NCBI GenBank assembly: GCA_025677835.1
Contig: JAIXMR010000139.1
Coordinates: forward strand, 1-59,899
Length of the DNA stretch: 59,899 nucleotides
From: Sporodiniella umbellata
Taxonomy: Eukaryota; Mucoromycota; Mucoromycetes; Mucorales; Rhizopodaceae
Direction: 5' to 3'
Shown here in pieces: positions 9,729-21,583 of the stretch (positions within the stretch are counted from its first letter, which is position 1; every line of letters starts with the position of its first letter). The notes under the pieces were generated by a model. The model saw nothing but the letters and a program-made list of their open reading frames with translations. It was not told the origin of the DNA and ran no database searches. The position numbers and the translations under genes were made by a program.

Positions 9729-11146
9729 CTTCAAGCTTTTCTCTACGCAAAAAAAAAAAAATAAAGGTCCTCTTTTTTTTTTTTTTTTTTTACGTGTTTA
9801 TTCAAACACCGTCAATTGAACACATTAAACGGTAGACAACGGTAAAGCCTTTCTTTAACGTGTTTTTATTTTTCTCTGTTTATCCATATATGTATATATA
9901 CTTGAATCCCAAGTTTTTTCTTAAAAATAAAAACATGATGTGTCAAAACCTGTCAAATAAAAAACATTAAGCTGTAGCTTTGGGACGTCTCAAAAAATGG
10001 GTGGTTCTCTACTTCAAGTAATTTTTTCGTTATCAACAGGATAAGTTCAAACTTGACTGTTAAAACAGAATGTTTATATTACAAAGGAGATGATTAAACT
10101 TATGATTTTTTAGTATCCAGACAGAAAGCAGCCTTAGTATAGAAAATTATAAAACTTTGTGGAAATCAAGAATGAGGCCACCTTCAAACTGCAGTTACAG
10201 AAATGGTATAATGAAGTTTTTTTTTTGCTCTATTTTAACCCGATGTGTGTGGCTTTAATAACCAAATAAGATTAGGATTTTTTTTTTTTTAGAAACCATC
10301 GAGTAACGTTAAACACTATATTATTTTAATGCTTTTCTACTCTTCTTATTCTTTTTTATTACAGTATTATTATTTTTAGGCATCTATTAATCTATCTCGT
10401 AAGTTGCTAAAAAACTTACAAAGTGCACCTTTTGGTAAAGCTTTTAAAAGGGAAAAGGTTTTGGTATTTGGACCTCCCAGATGAGGAAAGACACAAATGC
10501 CACAAAAATATATATGAAATTTATTGTAAATAGTATCTTGTTTATAAAAGTATCTTTGATTTTATTTATTTTCTTAATTATCAAAAAATATTAGTTTATG
10601 AAATAAGATATCATGGTTAATACTTGTTTTGTAACTTCAACAACCATTAATAAACGAAACAAATTTAAGTAAAAAGAATACTTAACGTTACTCATCAGAC
10701 TGCTAGTCTATTTTTATTGTTATTGATGGGATAGGCTTCCTATCAAGCCCCTTAAAAGAGTTTGCTTTGTAACAGGTTGTGAAACAGACTTGGTTTACTG
10801 CAGCCCTCTAAAAAAAAAAAACCAATTGAGAGCTCCAAGTGCTTCTTTTAAAATCTATCTAATTCTAATTAAATCTGAGACCCTTCAAAAACGTGCAATG
10901 GCTGTGTCATTTGCATATGCATGGTTGCTAGTGTTACAAATTATATATAGAGGGCATGGACATTTTTTTAGCCAAAAAAAAAAAAAAAAAAAAGAAAAAA
11001 AAAAGAAAGATAATCTGTAAACTATTTTATTGTTGTTTAAACACACATACATGTATAGTTTACTATATAAATGCTGATGTATTTCAAGTCATTGGTGTAG
11101 TCTTTTCGCGAATAAAATTAAATACTGAGCTTTAGAGTCAGCTGAT
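9729..11146. other. AT-rich intergenic region with a possible P-loop relic
   Basis: No intact gene. At 10446-10493 one plus-strand frame reads KREKVLVFGPPR, a TGA stop, then GKT, which is the shape of a Walker A motif broken by a stop codon. The rest is AT-rich with scattered T/A runs. Confidence 0.4.
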
Positions 11147-12470
11147 TTAAGACCTTCTATTTCTTGATCTTGTTTCTATCTTTTTAACTGAAATAAAGCA
11201 AGCAAAAAAAGACACATCTACTGTAAGTATTCCGTGTTCTAGAATTTCCATATAATCAGCAATTTCTTCTTCACTATTCAAGTTCATTAAAGGTCCTAGG
11301 TATCGCATCATCCCATTGATTCCCTCCAAAAAGTTCGTAGTAAATTCCCTGGCTAGTTGCGTACCGGAGTCTTTATGTTTTATAGAAATGAGCACAAGAC
11401 TTTAGCTTTAACTTTAACTTACTCAGAGCATATTTTTGATAGTTGGATTGTATAATCTTTGCTTTGCCACTGGCTAAAATCAAATCTTCTAATTCTCGCC
11501 CTATGTAAGGGTTCTGTCCCATGTTCGCAGATAGAGAGTTTACTGTGTATTGGATGAACCAATAATAATAATAATTACAATTAGATTGTTACAGAGCTAT
11601 TGGCTGTATACATATAGGCTTCTTACAAATGGTAATAGTGGTGTAGCAGATGGTGTTCTTATCTTTGGGAATCTAAAAATAAGTTGAAGAGTTATTTGAA
11701 TAACGCATGAGATTTAAACAATGTATATTTGTATATATTACATCGCAGCTATATTCAAGAAATTGAACCAGTCCATTAGGTTTAACTACCCTCAAAAGCT
11801 CATTTATAGCTATTGGCCATTCTTCCACTCGCAGTGCATACATTAAAAGTCTCATATGAACGAGATCAAATGAGTTGTCTTCATAGGGTAGACCTGCGAC
11901 TACATTTCCGTATCTAAATTTGAACTTGTTGAGGCTCAGTGCTTCATTTGTAACGTCTACAATATCACAGCCATAATAAGAGCAGTTAGGAAACTCGAGA
12001 TTCATATCCTAAGTGTTTATATATACAATCATCTTTTTTATTAATATTGTTTTTCTATAAGGGCTGAATTTTTACATATGTTTATGACAAAAAGGATAGG
12101 CATACCCCTATTGTTCTACATTCAACTTACCATCATCCATACACCACAGCCGCAACCAACATCCAATACAGATATTCCTCGATTGAAATCAAAAGACTCT
12201 CTTACGCTCGATAAAATGTTTCTATTTAATATAGGTTATTATACAGTCTTAAAGCTTTACCCTTACCCTCCAAATAATTTTTTACATGCAAAATGTTGCT
12301 ATGGATTTGTTATAAAATGAAACTCGAATTTATTTACTTTTTACTCCTAATAGTCTCTCTTGCTCTAAGTTATCTTTCGGTAAAAGGTAAGAGGATGTCT
12401 TCTCGTTGTGAAACTGTCGGTAAGTATTAAGCAATTGTTGGGCCTCAAATTCGCTTGATTCTGATTCCAT
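11147..12470 (-). CDS. class I SAM-dependent methyltransferase
   Basis: Seven exons (12345-12470, 12267-12298, 12131-12221, 11742-12008, 11627-11672, 11423-11542, 11147-11370) give 301 residues. Motif order is typical of the fungal methyltransferase group with an EQERLLGQHFACKKLFGGN lead-in, then the SAM-binding motif I VLDVGCGCGVW, the acidic post-I strand (YYGCDIVDV), motif II/III (LPYEDNSFDLVHMRLL) and LLRVVKPNGLVQFLEY. The C-terminal half is helical. The methyl acceptor is unknown; relatives act on secondary metabolites or other small molecules, and none of the neighbours points to a pathway. A minus-strand Met at 11395 is inside an intron: using the acceptor ending at 11371 restores NSGTQLAREFTTNF in phase. 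Exon 2 is only 32 nt. Confidence 0.85.
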
Positions 12471-15175
12471 TATGTCTACTTGGTTTTAGGTATAGCAAGA
12501 CAATATTTGTGTTTTATTACTTTACTGTTACTGGTATTAAATATATGTATAAAAGAAGCGGAAACTTTGTAAGAATAAAAAAATACAGCTTCTCACAAAA
12601 AAAAAACAACAGAGAAAAAAAAAAACAAAAAAACAAAAGAGAAAAAAAAAAAAAAAAACAGAAGCAATTTATATATACATAGGTATAAAAAGCAGTAACT
12701 AGATACTACTGATTGATTTGTTTGAATGTATAGAAAAACAGCTTTTTCTTTAAACCGTGTCATGCTTTTTTTTTTCTTACAAAGAAAAAGAAGGTACTTT
12801 GCTATGTTTATCCGGGCAGTCTTGATTATGATTAGCTTTATTTTAAATGCATAACGCAAGTAGGTTTTTTATATGCACATTACTACTGTCTAAAAAAGAC
12901 AGAAAAATGTTTGATCAGGCCTTTTTTCTGTTTTTGTTTTATTATACATGTGTTTAATAATATGTCAATGTTTTAACGACTATAACGGTGTCTTCTATTA
13001 CTACTAAACAGCTAGCGGATAGAGTTACTTTATATTTATTAAAAACACTAGATAGCTCTGATGTATAAAGATAATTCTTTTATTGCCTTTTTCTTTTTTC
13101 TATTGTGCAGGTAATTGATTCGAATCATTCAAATAAAAGTGCTGCTTTACTATTTATTGGTCTCTTACTACTGCCCATCAGTACGTACATAGGGCTTAAT
13201 ATAGCGGAGTAATGATAGTGAATTTAATATTTATCTCACATGATGCTATTTAGATGTATTCTATGTTTTTTGATGTTTTTTATCTTAAATTGTTTAAAAA
13301 AACGTCGTAAAGCAATGTTATCTTGTCCAAAAAAAAAAAAAAAAAGATTCGTATTGTCTTTAAGCTAAAATTTCATTAAAAAGTAATGAAACCATTGGTT
13401 TCAGTTGGCTATCTTCTATCTTCTGAAAGAAATTGGTTTATACAAAAGGCTAAGTACTGTGTTTTTCAATTCGTAAAATAGCTAATCAAAGCAAAACAAT
13501 ACAATGCTCTCTATCCAAGTTCAGCAAAATACTGTTTTTTTTATGAGAATAGTCTCTATACATTAAAAGCCAAGATGTCACTATATTGGTAAATGGATTT
13601 CCACTATAAATTTTCTGGTTAGTTTAAATGGTACGACTGTCTCTAAAGTTACTCAGTATCTATACAAATGAGGTTCAAAGTACTTGTGCCAATCCATATA
13701 TACCTAAGTTGATTCTCAAACATTTAAGGTAACTTGTAAATACCAAACAATTTCTAAGTATCCAAACTATACTGCAGACGCCAAGCTCTTTAGTCATTTT
13801 ACTTACACTTCAAGTGTTTGTCCAAGTGCTTGGGCTAAGCTTTAAATGCTAAGCTAGTAAGCAAATATATGAGCTGTATTTACAAACACCCAATGTTCAA
13901 TCTGTATCGGATATCAGGTACACTACTGCTAAAAAAAAACACTTGTATTTCTTTTTGACTATTAAGCTGCCAATGATTAAATTTTGTAGAAATACAGAAC
14001 GTACTTCTATAGCTTATAGACTTCGGTAGTTTATGTGTGCAAATGTACACATCGCGTGTTTAAAATAGATCTAGTGGTAGCAGCTACTACTGGCACATTT
14101 TTCTTATTCTAGATAGGTAAAAAATGTGCATAAGAAAAGTGTTTAATATTACTTATGTTTGTGTGTCGATTTGTTCAGAGTGTACGCGCTATGCGGTTTC
14201 TGAAAATAAGTAGTACTTGGTATTCCTGCACAAAAGAACAATAGAAAATGAAGCAACACGATCATACATATAGGTGCATACATTCTGTTATTAAACAAAA
14301 TTATCAGATGGCCTCTATTGGTAGATAGAAGTGCTGGATAAGGGTTTAAGATAGATACTAGCGATCCAAATTAATGTTCGATGCGGTCAACCGAGGATAT
14401 ATGGAGTTTTTGAAATATTTCTGCAAGATATCCCTGTATTTCTAGTTCATCTTTTCGGTATGGACCTAAATATTAAATCCTTTTTGTTTTAAAAAAAATG
14501 TGTAGGTAATTGCTTGATAAAGGATGTTACTAACGTACCTTTATGTGAAAATGTGTCATACAGAAACTATCTGCACTCACATCTTAGGTTGTGCATTTTT
14601 GTATTTCATTCCAATACACTACAAAGAGAAACGTTTTGTATCTAATGAGATTCAAATAAATGTGTAATGGGGCGCTATAAAATTTCATATAACTGAGCTG
14701 ATTTTAAATATTCTCTTGTTTTTAAAAATAACCTTAATTTTAGAAATAAGAAAAAGTAATGTAGTTCTCCAAACTAGCATGACTGGCCTAAAAATACAAC
14801 AAATTGACTGAATACAAGAAAAAAAAAATACTATACAAATAGATATAATATCGAGACGTTTCTCAAACGATATTAAATTGTTTCGCAATTAGTTTGTACA
14901 GATAAAGGATCGAAACGAAGGGGGAAAAAGAAGCCTTAACCAAGAAAAAAAATGCAAATTCAAAAGCTATTGTGATGTTACTTGGTACCTATTGTAATGG
15001 ACAGCTTCTTTTTTTTTAACAATACTGTTGGCGTTTATCCATAAATAACCACTGTGACTTTTTTTGACAATTAGGGACGCATTTTTAAAATTTTCTTCTG
15101 ATAATATAATAGTATATATTTATGTTTATACAATACTTGTGTGCTGTTCTTAAAGATTTAAAGATCGTTTAAAGA
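12471..15175. other. 2.7-kb AT-rich interval with isolated coding fragments
   Basis: No complete gene. Two minus-strand pieces join in phase across an intron with GTACGT...TTTAG ends: 14539-14566 (FLYDTFSHK) and 14371-14465 (GPYRKDELEIQGYLAEIFQK, then LHISSVDRIEH and a stop). Further upstream, a minus-strand frame at 14685-14888 is open but mostly hydrophobic. I could not connect these into a gene with a start. The remainder shows only A/T-rich sequence. Confidence 0.45.
14371..14566 (-). pseudogene. 3'-terminal coding fragment, gene unassigned
   Basis: Two exons, 14539-14566 and 14371-14465, splice in phase and end in TAA. The encoded C-terminus, about 40 residues, is amphipathic and charged and looks like normal protein. 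Upstream of the CAGATAG acceptor I find no donor that gives a workable intron, so the piece is either the end of a decayed gene or of a gene whose 5' exons I failed to resolve. Family not recognised. Confidence 0.3.
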
Positions 15176-16321
15176 ATGGTCAATTTTGAAGTGCTGTTAA
15201 AAACTCGTTTAGAAGAAAATGATACCATAGAAGGTAATACCCGAATAAAACAAGACGCTTTTTTTTTATGCCATCTGTTTTTGTCTCTATAAGAGTTTAA
15301 ATTGAACGGTATTAGCGATTCACAACACATTGTCCGAATATTATACGATTGGAATTTCCCCGGATTTTTGTTCGACCCTTTTTATACCCTTAATCGAACA
15401 TTTTGTAGGAAATAAGCAGTTGGAAAAGCATAGTGAGATATATAGCTTGATCCTTACGCAGCTTTACGAATATACAGAACAAAACTTTTTTAATGGGGAC
15501 CCTCATCAGATCTTTCTTGATGCTATTCATCTTCTACGCGATGTTAGAAATGCAATGTTGAACGAACTAGAAACACAAGTAAAAATCAAGGGAAAAAAAG
15601 GGACGGAGGGGAAGCTTATACATGCTTTCCTATAAACATACGAAACAGAATAATATGTTAACGGTTGTATGTATTTCTGCGCAAAGTGGGGATCTGTTTA
15701 TCCAAAGGCACTGAAGCCACCAATTCAACTCCAACTAGTGACAATGCTAACCCGAGCTTGTACATGGATGACAAAAGAATCGTTCCACGGAACTTTTGGA
15801 TGGACAGAGCTTCCATATTTATTTGAGATAAGTTCACGTGCAGTACAAAGACAGCCCTACCTTCTTATTGTTTGTGACTACGTAAAAGTATGCAGTCAGT
15901 CACCGCCTGATGAAATGGATGAATTGATGATAGAAAACACCCTGATTTGCTTACTACAAGCTGGCAATGATGATTTTTTAGTCTCAGCAGCCAACGTAGT
16001 GATCAGCATGCGGTTAGAAATCAAGCTTTGTGACCCTTTTGGTCTGTTTAATTTATTACCCTCATTGATCCACACCGAGCTTACAAAAGAGAAGGTATGT
16101 GAGCCAGGCTAAAATCGAGTAGCTTTCATTAACAAGAGACAAAAATATAGGCCCAGTTGCTTCTGGATGCCTGTTATGTCTTGAATAGGAACGGTATTTC
16201 CTTTCGTCATATTAACCCATTTTTGGAAGCCGTCAGTCATCATCCTATTCTTCTCTCAGACCTTGATATTCCAATGAAAATGCTGAACTATCTAAAGCAA
16301 CTGTATCCTTCAATTAACTAA
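15176..16321 (+). CDS. unknown helical (armadillo/HEAT-like?) protein, 299 aa
   Basis: Four exons (15176-15233, 15316-15578, 15687-16094, 16151-16321) splice without any phase conflict. The product is almost entirely short amphipathic helices (FCSTLFIPLIEHFVGNKQL, LVSAANVVISMRLEIKLCD, FGLFNLLPSLIHTELTKEKA, LLLDACYVLNRNGISF) in the style of armadillo or HEAT repeat proteins, without a signal peptide, membrane segment or catalytic motif. Exon 3 is better conserved-looking (FGWTELPYLFEISSRAVQRQ). Intron 3 has a canonical GTATGT donor. I do not recognise the family. It is the only well-formed gene within a 7-kb AT-rich stretch. Confidence 0.65.
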
Positions 16322-16647
16322 AAACGGATAAATTTTACTCTTTTTTTATCAGCTTGTAATTCACGCACACGCACGCGCGTGCTTGAACGCGTGCATGTGT
16401 AACCCTAACTTGGCTTTATGTTTATTCGGTTGTTTCAGCTAATGTTGTGCATGTTTTTTTCTTTGTCTTCTAAAGAAAAACAAAAGTAGAAAAAAGCCAA
16501 CAGAAAAGAAAAAGAAGGCTTCTTTTATTTCTTTTCAGCCGTTCTAATAAGTAGCCTTGTGTATAAGTAATAAAAAGATCAGCGAAATAAATTATGTTTT
16601 TAAACGTACATATTTCGTTTTTCGCTTTTTTTTTGTATTTTTAAACA
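16322..16647. other. intergenic DNA with alternating purine-pyrimidine palindrome
   Basis: Holds the perfect 12-bp palindrome GCACGCGCGTGC (16371-16382) inside a longer CA/CG alternation (16362-16382), and a nearby GCGTGCATGTGT. Such sequence can adopt Z-form or cruciform structure. No gene seen. Confidence 0.6.
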
Positions 16648-17036
16648 ATGAAAAGGAAAAGTTCATTTAACCTCAATGTTTACCCTCCTTCTCCACCTAT
16701 TTTGCCTCCATTGCGCTCTATTTTAAACTGTCCTATATTAGAGCCCCAATGGTTTGTTTTACCACCTCCCCTAAATACAGCACTTCCTCTCAAGTCTCCA
16801 GATTCGAAACAGTTGATTGACTTTTTGCCTCTTTGTTCTCATTGGAATTCTATTAAATCTACAGCTAACCTATCTGAGACTATCGTCAATAAATCACCTC
16901 TTCATTCATCATTGAATAAAGCCGTCCGAAAAAGAGGCAAAAAACTAAAGACGAAAACCAAAATGTAGATCCCTGGTCTCAAAGATACTCAATTATGCAA
17001 ACTATTATGAGCATCGACATTATGCCCTATCTACCA
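16648..17036 (+). CDS. small proline-rich basic protein, possibly frameshifted
   Basis: ATG at 16648 opens a 106-codon frame ending at 16968. It is Pro/Ser/Leu-rich (VYPPSPPILPPLRSILNCPI) and ends in a lysine-rich tail. One frame over, the sequence continues as normal-looking protein (DENQNVDPWSQRYSIMQTIM) to a TGA at 17034-17036. The switch falls in an A-rich run at about 16925-16955, so a one-base indel (real or sequencing) may have truncated the ORF. Function unknown; no domain recognised. Confidence 0.4.
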
Positions 17037-17801
17037 TGACTATATGCAAATTACATAAAGACTGTTCAAATTGTACTCGGTCAATCATATAAACTCAAAA
17101 ATAATAAAAACCAAGATAATAGCTTATACTTTTTTTATTTTTAGTTGCTCAACAACGCGTTCCAAAAAAAAAAAAAAAAAGGCCTTGTCAGTTTTAAGCT
17201 CCTTTAAAACAAACTATGACAATAATGATAATAAAAAAGGGTCTCGCTGGACTAATTTGGATGTTGCAGGAAACACAAATACAAAAGACAAAGTCAGTGC
17301 AAAACTCCAGGACAACATTTTAGAAAAAGAATGATAGATTTCAGAGCAAGGAAAATTAGCCTAGTAAAATATGATATAAATAAAGATTTTCAAAAGATCG
17401 TCAATACATTTTCGAAAAAAAAAAAAAAAAAAATAATCGGGTAAGTCTCAACCCTCAATTTTTTCCCTTGAATGAGCGATTTTATCAAGAATTCACCGAC
17501 ATATACCACGCTACTAACCCAAAAAATAAAATAAACTCGAGATTTGCTCCTCTTCTCCTTTTTTTTTTTTGAAGCTAGTAATTTAAAGAGGATGCTTTAG
17601 ATAAACTCGGATAAATAATAAAGTCTAGAGGTTAAGAAGAGCTTACGGAGATGTTTGAAAACAAACATAAAAATAAAAGGGGGAAACAGGAAAAGACGGA
17701 TAAATACGGGCTTCCAACTGCTGTTTTTTTTTTTAAAAAGAGAGCATTTCCAAAATTTAAACTCAAGCCATACAAATAGAAAACGTCTGTGGTAAGTTAA
17801 C
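17037..17801. other. AT-rich interval, weak ORF only
   Basis: An acceptor-like ...AAAAG precedes a 50-codon plus-strand frame (about 17181-17334: ALSVLSSFKTNYDNNDNKKG..., Asn/Lys/Asp-rich, ending in TGA). It has no start and may be an exon of the preceding small gene. Nothing else is supported. Confidence 0.35.
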
Positions 17802-18207
17802 ATGCGCGTTCTATTGAAAGTCGTATGTTTGTCTTTCTTATTTTTTCAAACAAGCATAGACACTATATATATTTTACCTCTTAATTCTATAACATCGTCT
17901 GTTTTAAAGGTCGTTTTATAATTTCTTAGAGGCCTGTTTTTATCTTTGTCATGAACCATATAAAGTAATTAGACCTGGAGAAGCAATGCAGCTGAGTAAA
18001 GTGTCTTTCAGTCCTTTAATTAAATTCATAGGCGATTTAAGCGTTGTATAGGCAATACACTGGCTAGTACAAGCTGCGCTTCGTCACAAAACCATCCCTA
18101 AGCTGGCTGTTTTCTCGAAAGAAATCTTTACCGTATTTTCGAAGTATTTAAAAAGTGCAGATATACCATACTATCCAAAAAATTTAACAGTAGCACAATG
18201 CAACTAA
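17802..18207 (+). pseudogene. broken or unresolved gene fragment with possible signal peptide
   Basis: ATG at 17802 opens a 39-codon frame with a signal-peptide-like start (MRVLLKVVCLSFLFFQTS). One frame over, 17908-18204 reads as protein (EACFYLCHEPYKVIRPGEAM ... AIHWLVQAALRHKTIPKLAV) broken by one TAG at 18049. An in-phase intron 17965-18051 (GTAATT...GTATAG) would remove that stop, but I see no adequate intron to join the first ORF. It is therefore either a decayed gene or one whose models I could not finish. Family unknown. Confidence 0.35.
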
Positions 18208-19473
18208 GGAAATGTAGTGGTATCATTATAAAATGTTATTTTACTGATAGTTTATCCATACTTTTCTTTCAAAATGCTTTTCTAATCATTGCCGCTATAT
18301 ATTTAGTCTTTAACAGAAACCTCTGTACCAGCTTTTGCTACTTATTTAGTGGAATTTAAAGGTTCTTGCTGATTTAAATCTGTTTGGCACAGATGTAAGT
18401 CAAATAAATGTGCAACAAAAGTACTTGTAAGAAGAAACTAGGGTGTTTTTATTTTTCGGTTTGCTAATAGAGCAGATTTTATTATTTTGCGTTTGATTAA
18501 CATTGTCGGCATACTTTTGTTCATTTTTTTTTTTTCATCATATTCAGTAGCATAAAACAGGCAAACATGCTGTTTTTAAAAAAAAAGCGCTTCAATTTGC
18601 TTTGCACTATTTATTTTCAAGTGTATCCTAAGACTCTAGTACCAGTCTTGATTGTCGAAGAAAAAAAAATACCTAGGTTGATGATGAAGATCTTTAGTAA
18701 CACTTATTTTCTAATGAAATGGCCAGAAACAGAACCCTCAAACAGTTGGCCCCTTAATTTGGAACCCTAATTTCAGCTGCACTGTCCCATTTTCTTAAGC
18801 GGTGACCCAAACTTTTCCAAAGCGGCCTGAAATCATTTGTGTAGCCCAACCTATTTTCTTCAGCTTTATCTATAAACGATCAATCAATTACATATTGAAG
18901 CACGTTCACATTAACTGAAGAAAGATACCAGAAACGTCATTTCTAAGGAGTAGTAAGTAAAAGGGAATAAAATGGAAAGGCAATTTGGAAAAAATCATCA
19001 CTCCATAAAAAAATACAAAAACATAATTTGTGGTATCTACACTTTTTTCGTAGATATCTTTAAATTAAATGAACTCTCTTTTTTTTTTTGGGGTGGAGCT
19101 ATTTCCTTCAAATGAGTCACCTGCCAATAGAATGCATTCTTTATAAAGTATAACCAAAAAAATTAGACAGTGAAAAAGTAAAATATAGGGTCTATAAATG
19201 CGCTCAGCAAAAGGTAGAAGAAAAAAGTTAGAATGAATATCAGTAAAAAAAAAAAAAACAGAAGTCATTCGTTATGACTAGGAGTTTTCTCAAAAAAAAA
19301 AAAAAGTTCAAAATTCAAATAAAGCCCGGTTGGATGGCCGACTGTAGATTCTAAAAATACAAGACCCAAAAAAGGGTATATATAACAGCTTATACTTTAA
19401 ATGACCTTTTATCTATCTGATCTTCTTCTTCCTTTTATTTTTCCAAAAAAAAGAAAAAAAAGAAAAGAAAAAT
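18208..19473. other. AT-rich interval, no gene identified
   Basis: Short coding-like pieces occur (plus strand about 18305-18360: ETSVPAFATYLVEFKGSC) but none is bounded by sensible signals. The TATA element for the malic enzyme gene lies at the right-hand end. Confidence 0.4.
19377..19385 (+). promoter_or_regulatory. TATA-like element of the malic enzyme gene
   Basis: TATATATAA, 89-97 bp upstream of the ATG at 19474, followed by a pyrimidine-rich stretch; spacing fits a core promoter. Confidence 0.45.
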
Positions 19474-19932
19474 ATGCTTCATTCAAAAATACTAAAAACT
19501 TGCCTAAAAAACCCATCGATTCGTCGTCATTATGGCCTACCTTCATCTGCTATTCATTTGGGTACAGATCCTAGAAAAGACAAGACAGTTCAATTGACAC
19601 CTTTAAGAGGTGTGAATATCATTCATGATCCCTTGCTTTCAAAAGGTATTGTATTGAGAACGAAGATGATGTTCTAAACGTATTAGGTACTGCTTTTAGT
19701 CTCTCAGAAAGAGAGCGACTTTCGATTCGTGGATTGGTACCACCTCGTTGTCAAGAGATGGAGAAGCAGTTACTTCGTATCAAACGCAATTTGGATGCTT
19801 TGGAAACACCCATTGCTAAATTTGTTTTCTTGACTGCTTTACAAGACCGAAATGAAACCTTGTTTTATAAGCTACTGATTAACCATTTAGAAGAGTTGGC
19901 TAGTATTATTTATACGCCCACAGGTATATTTG

Positions 19933-19964
<32 letters not shown>

Positions 19965-21583
19965 GTCTAAACCTATATGTCCACATAGTCGGTCAGGCAT
20001 GTCAATTATCGCACTCAATATATCGTCGTTCGCGTGGTATGTATTTCTCTTCACAAGACAGAGGTACTATGTCAGCCATGGTTCATAATTGGCCTCATGA
20101 TGAGGTGGATGTGATCGTTGTCACTGACGGTTCTCGTGTGCTGGGCTTGGGTGATTTGGGTGCCAATGGTATGCAAATTCCGATCGGCAAGCTGAGTTTG
20201 GTAAGCTCTCCCCCAAAAAAGTCAATTGATCCGTGTCCTGATCTGGTTGTTTATAGTACGTCGCCGCGGGAGGTATCCGACCTCGCTCCGTTCTACCTGT
20301 TGTATTGGATGTGGGTACGAACAATGAGGCTTTGTTGCACGACCCGCTTTATTTGGGTATGGGTCACCCTCGTCTTGATGGAGAGGAGTATTATTCGTTT
20401 GTGGATGAGTGGGTGACTGCTGTACAAAGTCGCTGGCCAAGTAAAGTCATGGATCTTATCATAAAATATTAAACATGTTTGACTGACTTTGCTTTCTTTT
20501 TAGATGCGCTAATCCAATTTGAAGATTTCAAATATCCCCATGCCTATAATCTATTGAACAAATGTATGCAAAGAAAGCTTCAAAGCTCTCCAAAAGTACT
20601 TACTCTCCAGATTAGATCATGACAAGATTACCTGCTTTAACGATGATATTCAGTCCACTTCAGCCATCACTCTGGCAGGTCTTTTGGCTTCTTTGAAAGC
20701 CCGGGGTCGGTCTCAAGATAGTCTTTCAGAAGAGCGTATTGTATGTGTAGGCGCTGGTTCAGCAGGTGTGGGTGTATGTGAAGGCATTGTAGACGCAATG
20801 GTGTCTCAAGGCAAGGTCAAGACTCGCAAAGAGGCCTATTCGCGTATCTGGATGTTGGATCAATACGGTTTACTAGGCAACCCAGACTTGACAGCAGAAG
20901 GAAATGAGGTCATTCACGAAGCGCGAACAACACAATTGGATGAACGCCAAAAGTGTTATATGAAATCCGATCTGCCCGATCATCTAACATTAGAGGCCTT
21001 GGTCGAACGTATCCAACCCACAGCCATCTTAGGCCTAACAGGCATGCCTGGTGTGTTTACTGAAAAAGCAATTCGATCTATGGCCAAATACCAAGAAAAG
21101 CCTATTGTCTTCCCTCTCTCTAATCCTGATACCCGCGCTGAATGCACAGCTGAACAGGCTTTCCAATGGACTGATGGTCGCGCTATCTTTGCTTCTGGAA
21201 GTCCTTTTGCTGACGTGCCTCTTGCCAACGGTCGTCTGGGACGTACCAACCAATGTAATAACTCCTACAGTTTCCCTGGTCTAGGTCTGGGCATCACCGT
21301 CTCTCGCGCAAGCCGTGTGACACCTAACATGTTCTTGGAAACAGCAAAAACTATTGCTGACATGGCCAGTCCTGCCCAACTGAAGGAAGGCATCTTATTC
21401 CCTGGAGTGGATCAATTACGTGATGTGGCTAAGGCTGTAGGCACTAGAGTGTGTGAAGTCGCTTATGAAGAAGAGGTAGCTACCGCTTCATTGAAATCTG
21501 GTGAGGTGCTGAGCGACGTCGTTCAAAGCTCCATGTTTGTTCCTGAATATGTTCCCTTAGTTCACGTTCCCAACATGCACTAA
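19474..21583 (+). CDS. MAE1: malic enzyme (malate dehydrogenase, oxaloacetate-decarboxylating), probably mitochondrial
   Basis: Six exons (19474-19645, 19687-19923, 19989-20200, 20257-20440, 20504-20563, 20616-21583) give 610 residues. Family landmarks occur in order: [18 protein letters not shown] near the substrate loop, [53 protein letters not shown], the dinucleotide fold [10 protein letters not shown], and [18 protein letters not shown]. The N-terminus [20 protein letters not shown] is basic and lacks acids, as in a mitochondrial presequence. The enzyme converts malate to pyruvate and CO2 while reducing NAD(P)+; in oleaginous fungi the reaction is discussed as an NADPH source for lipid synthesis. 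Coenzyme preference cannot be settled by eye. Intron 5 uses the second of two AG sites (ending 20615), which is needed to restore [12 protein letters not shown]. Confidence 0.95.

Noticed and set aside
11371..11395. Met at 11395 as a gene start on the minus strand
   Set aside because: It lies in an intron of the methyltransferase gene; the acceptor ending at 11371 restores the conserved frame.
13100..13140. GATTCGAATC as a tRNA T-loop
   Set aside because: No acceptor stem, D-arm or anticodon arm could be paired around it; it is only a short palindrome.
18770..18850. GGAACCCTAATTTCAG-type sequence as a transposon terminal repeat
   Set aside because: No matching inverted copy or target-site duplication was found in the window.
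20121..20440. Minus-strand ORFs opposite malic enzyme
   Set aside because: They are antisense shadows of a gene with clear family motifs on the plus strand.
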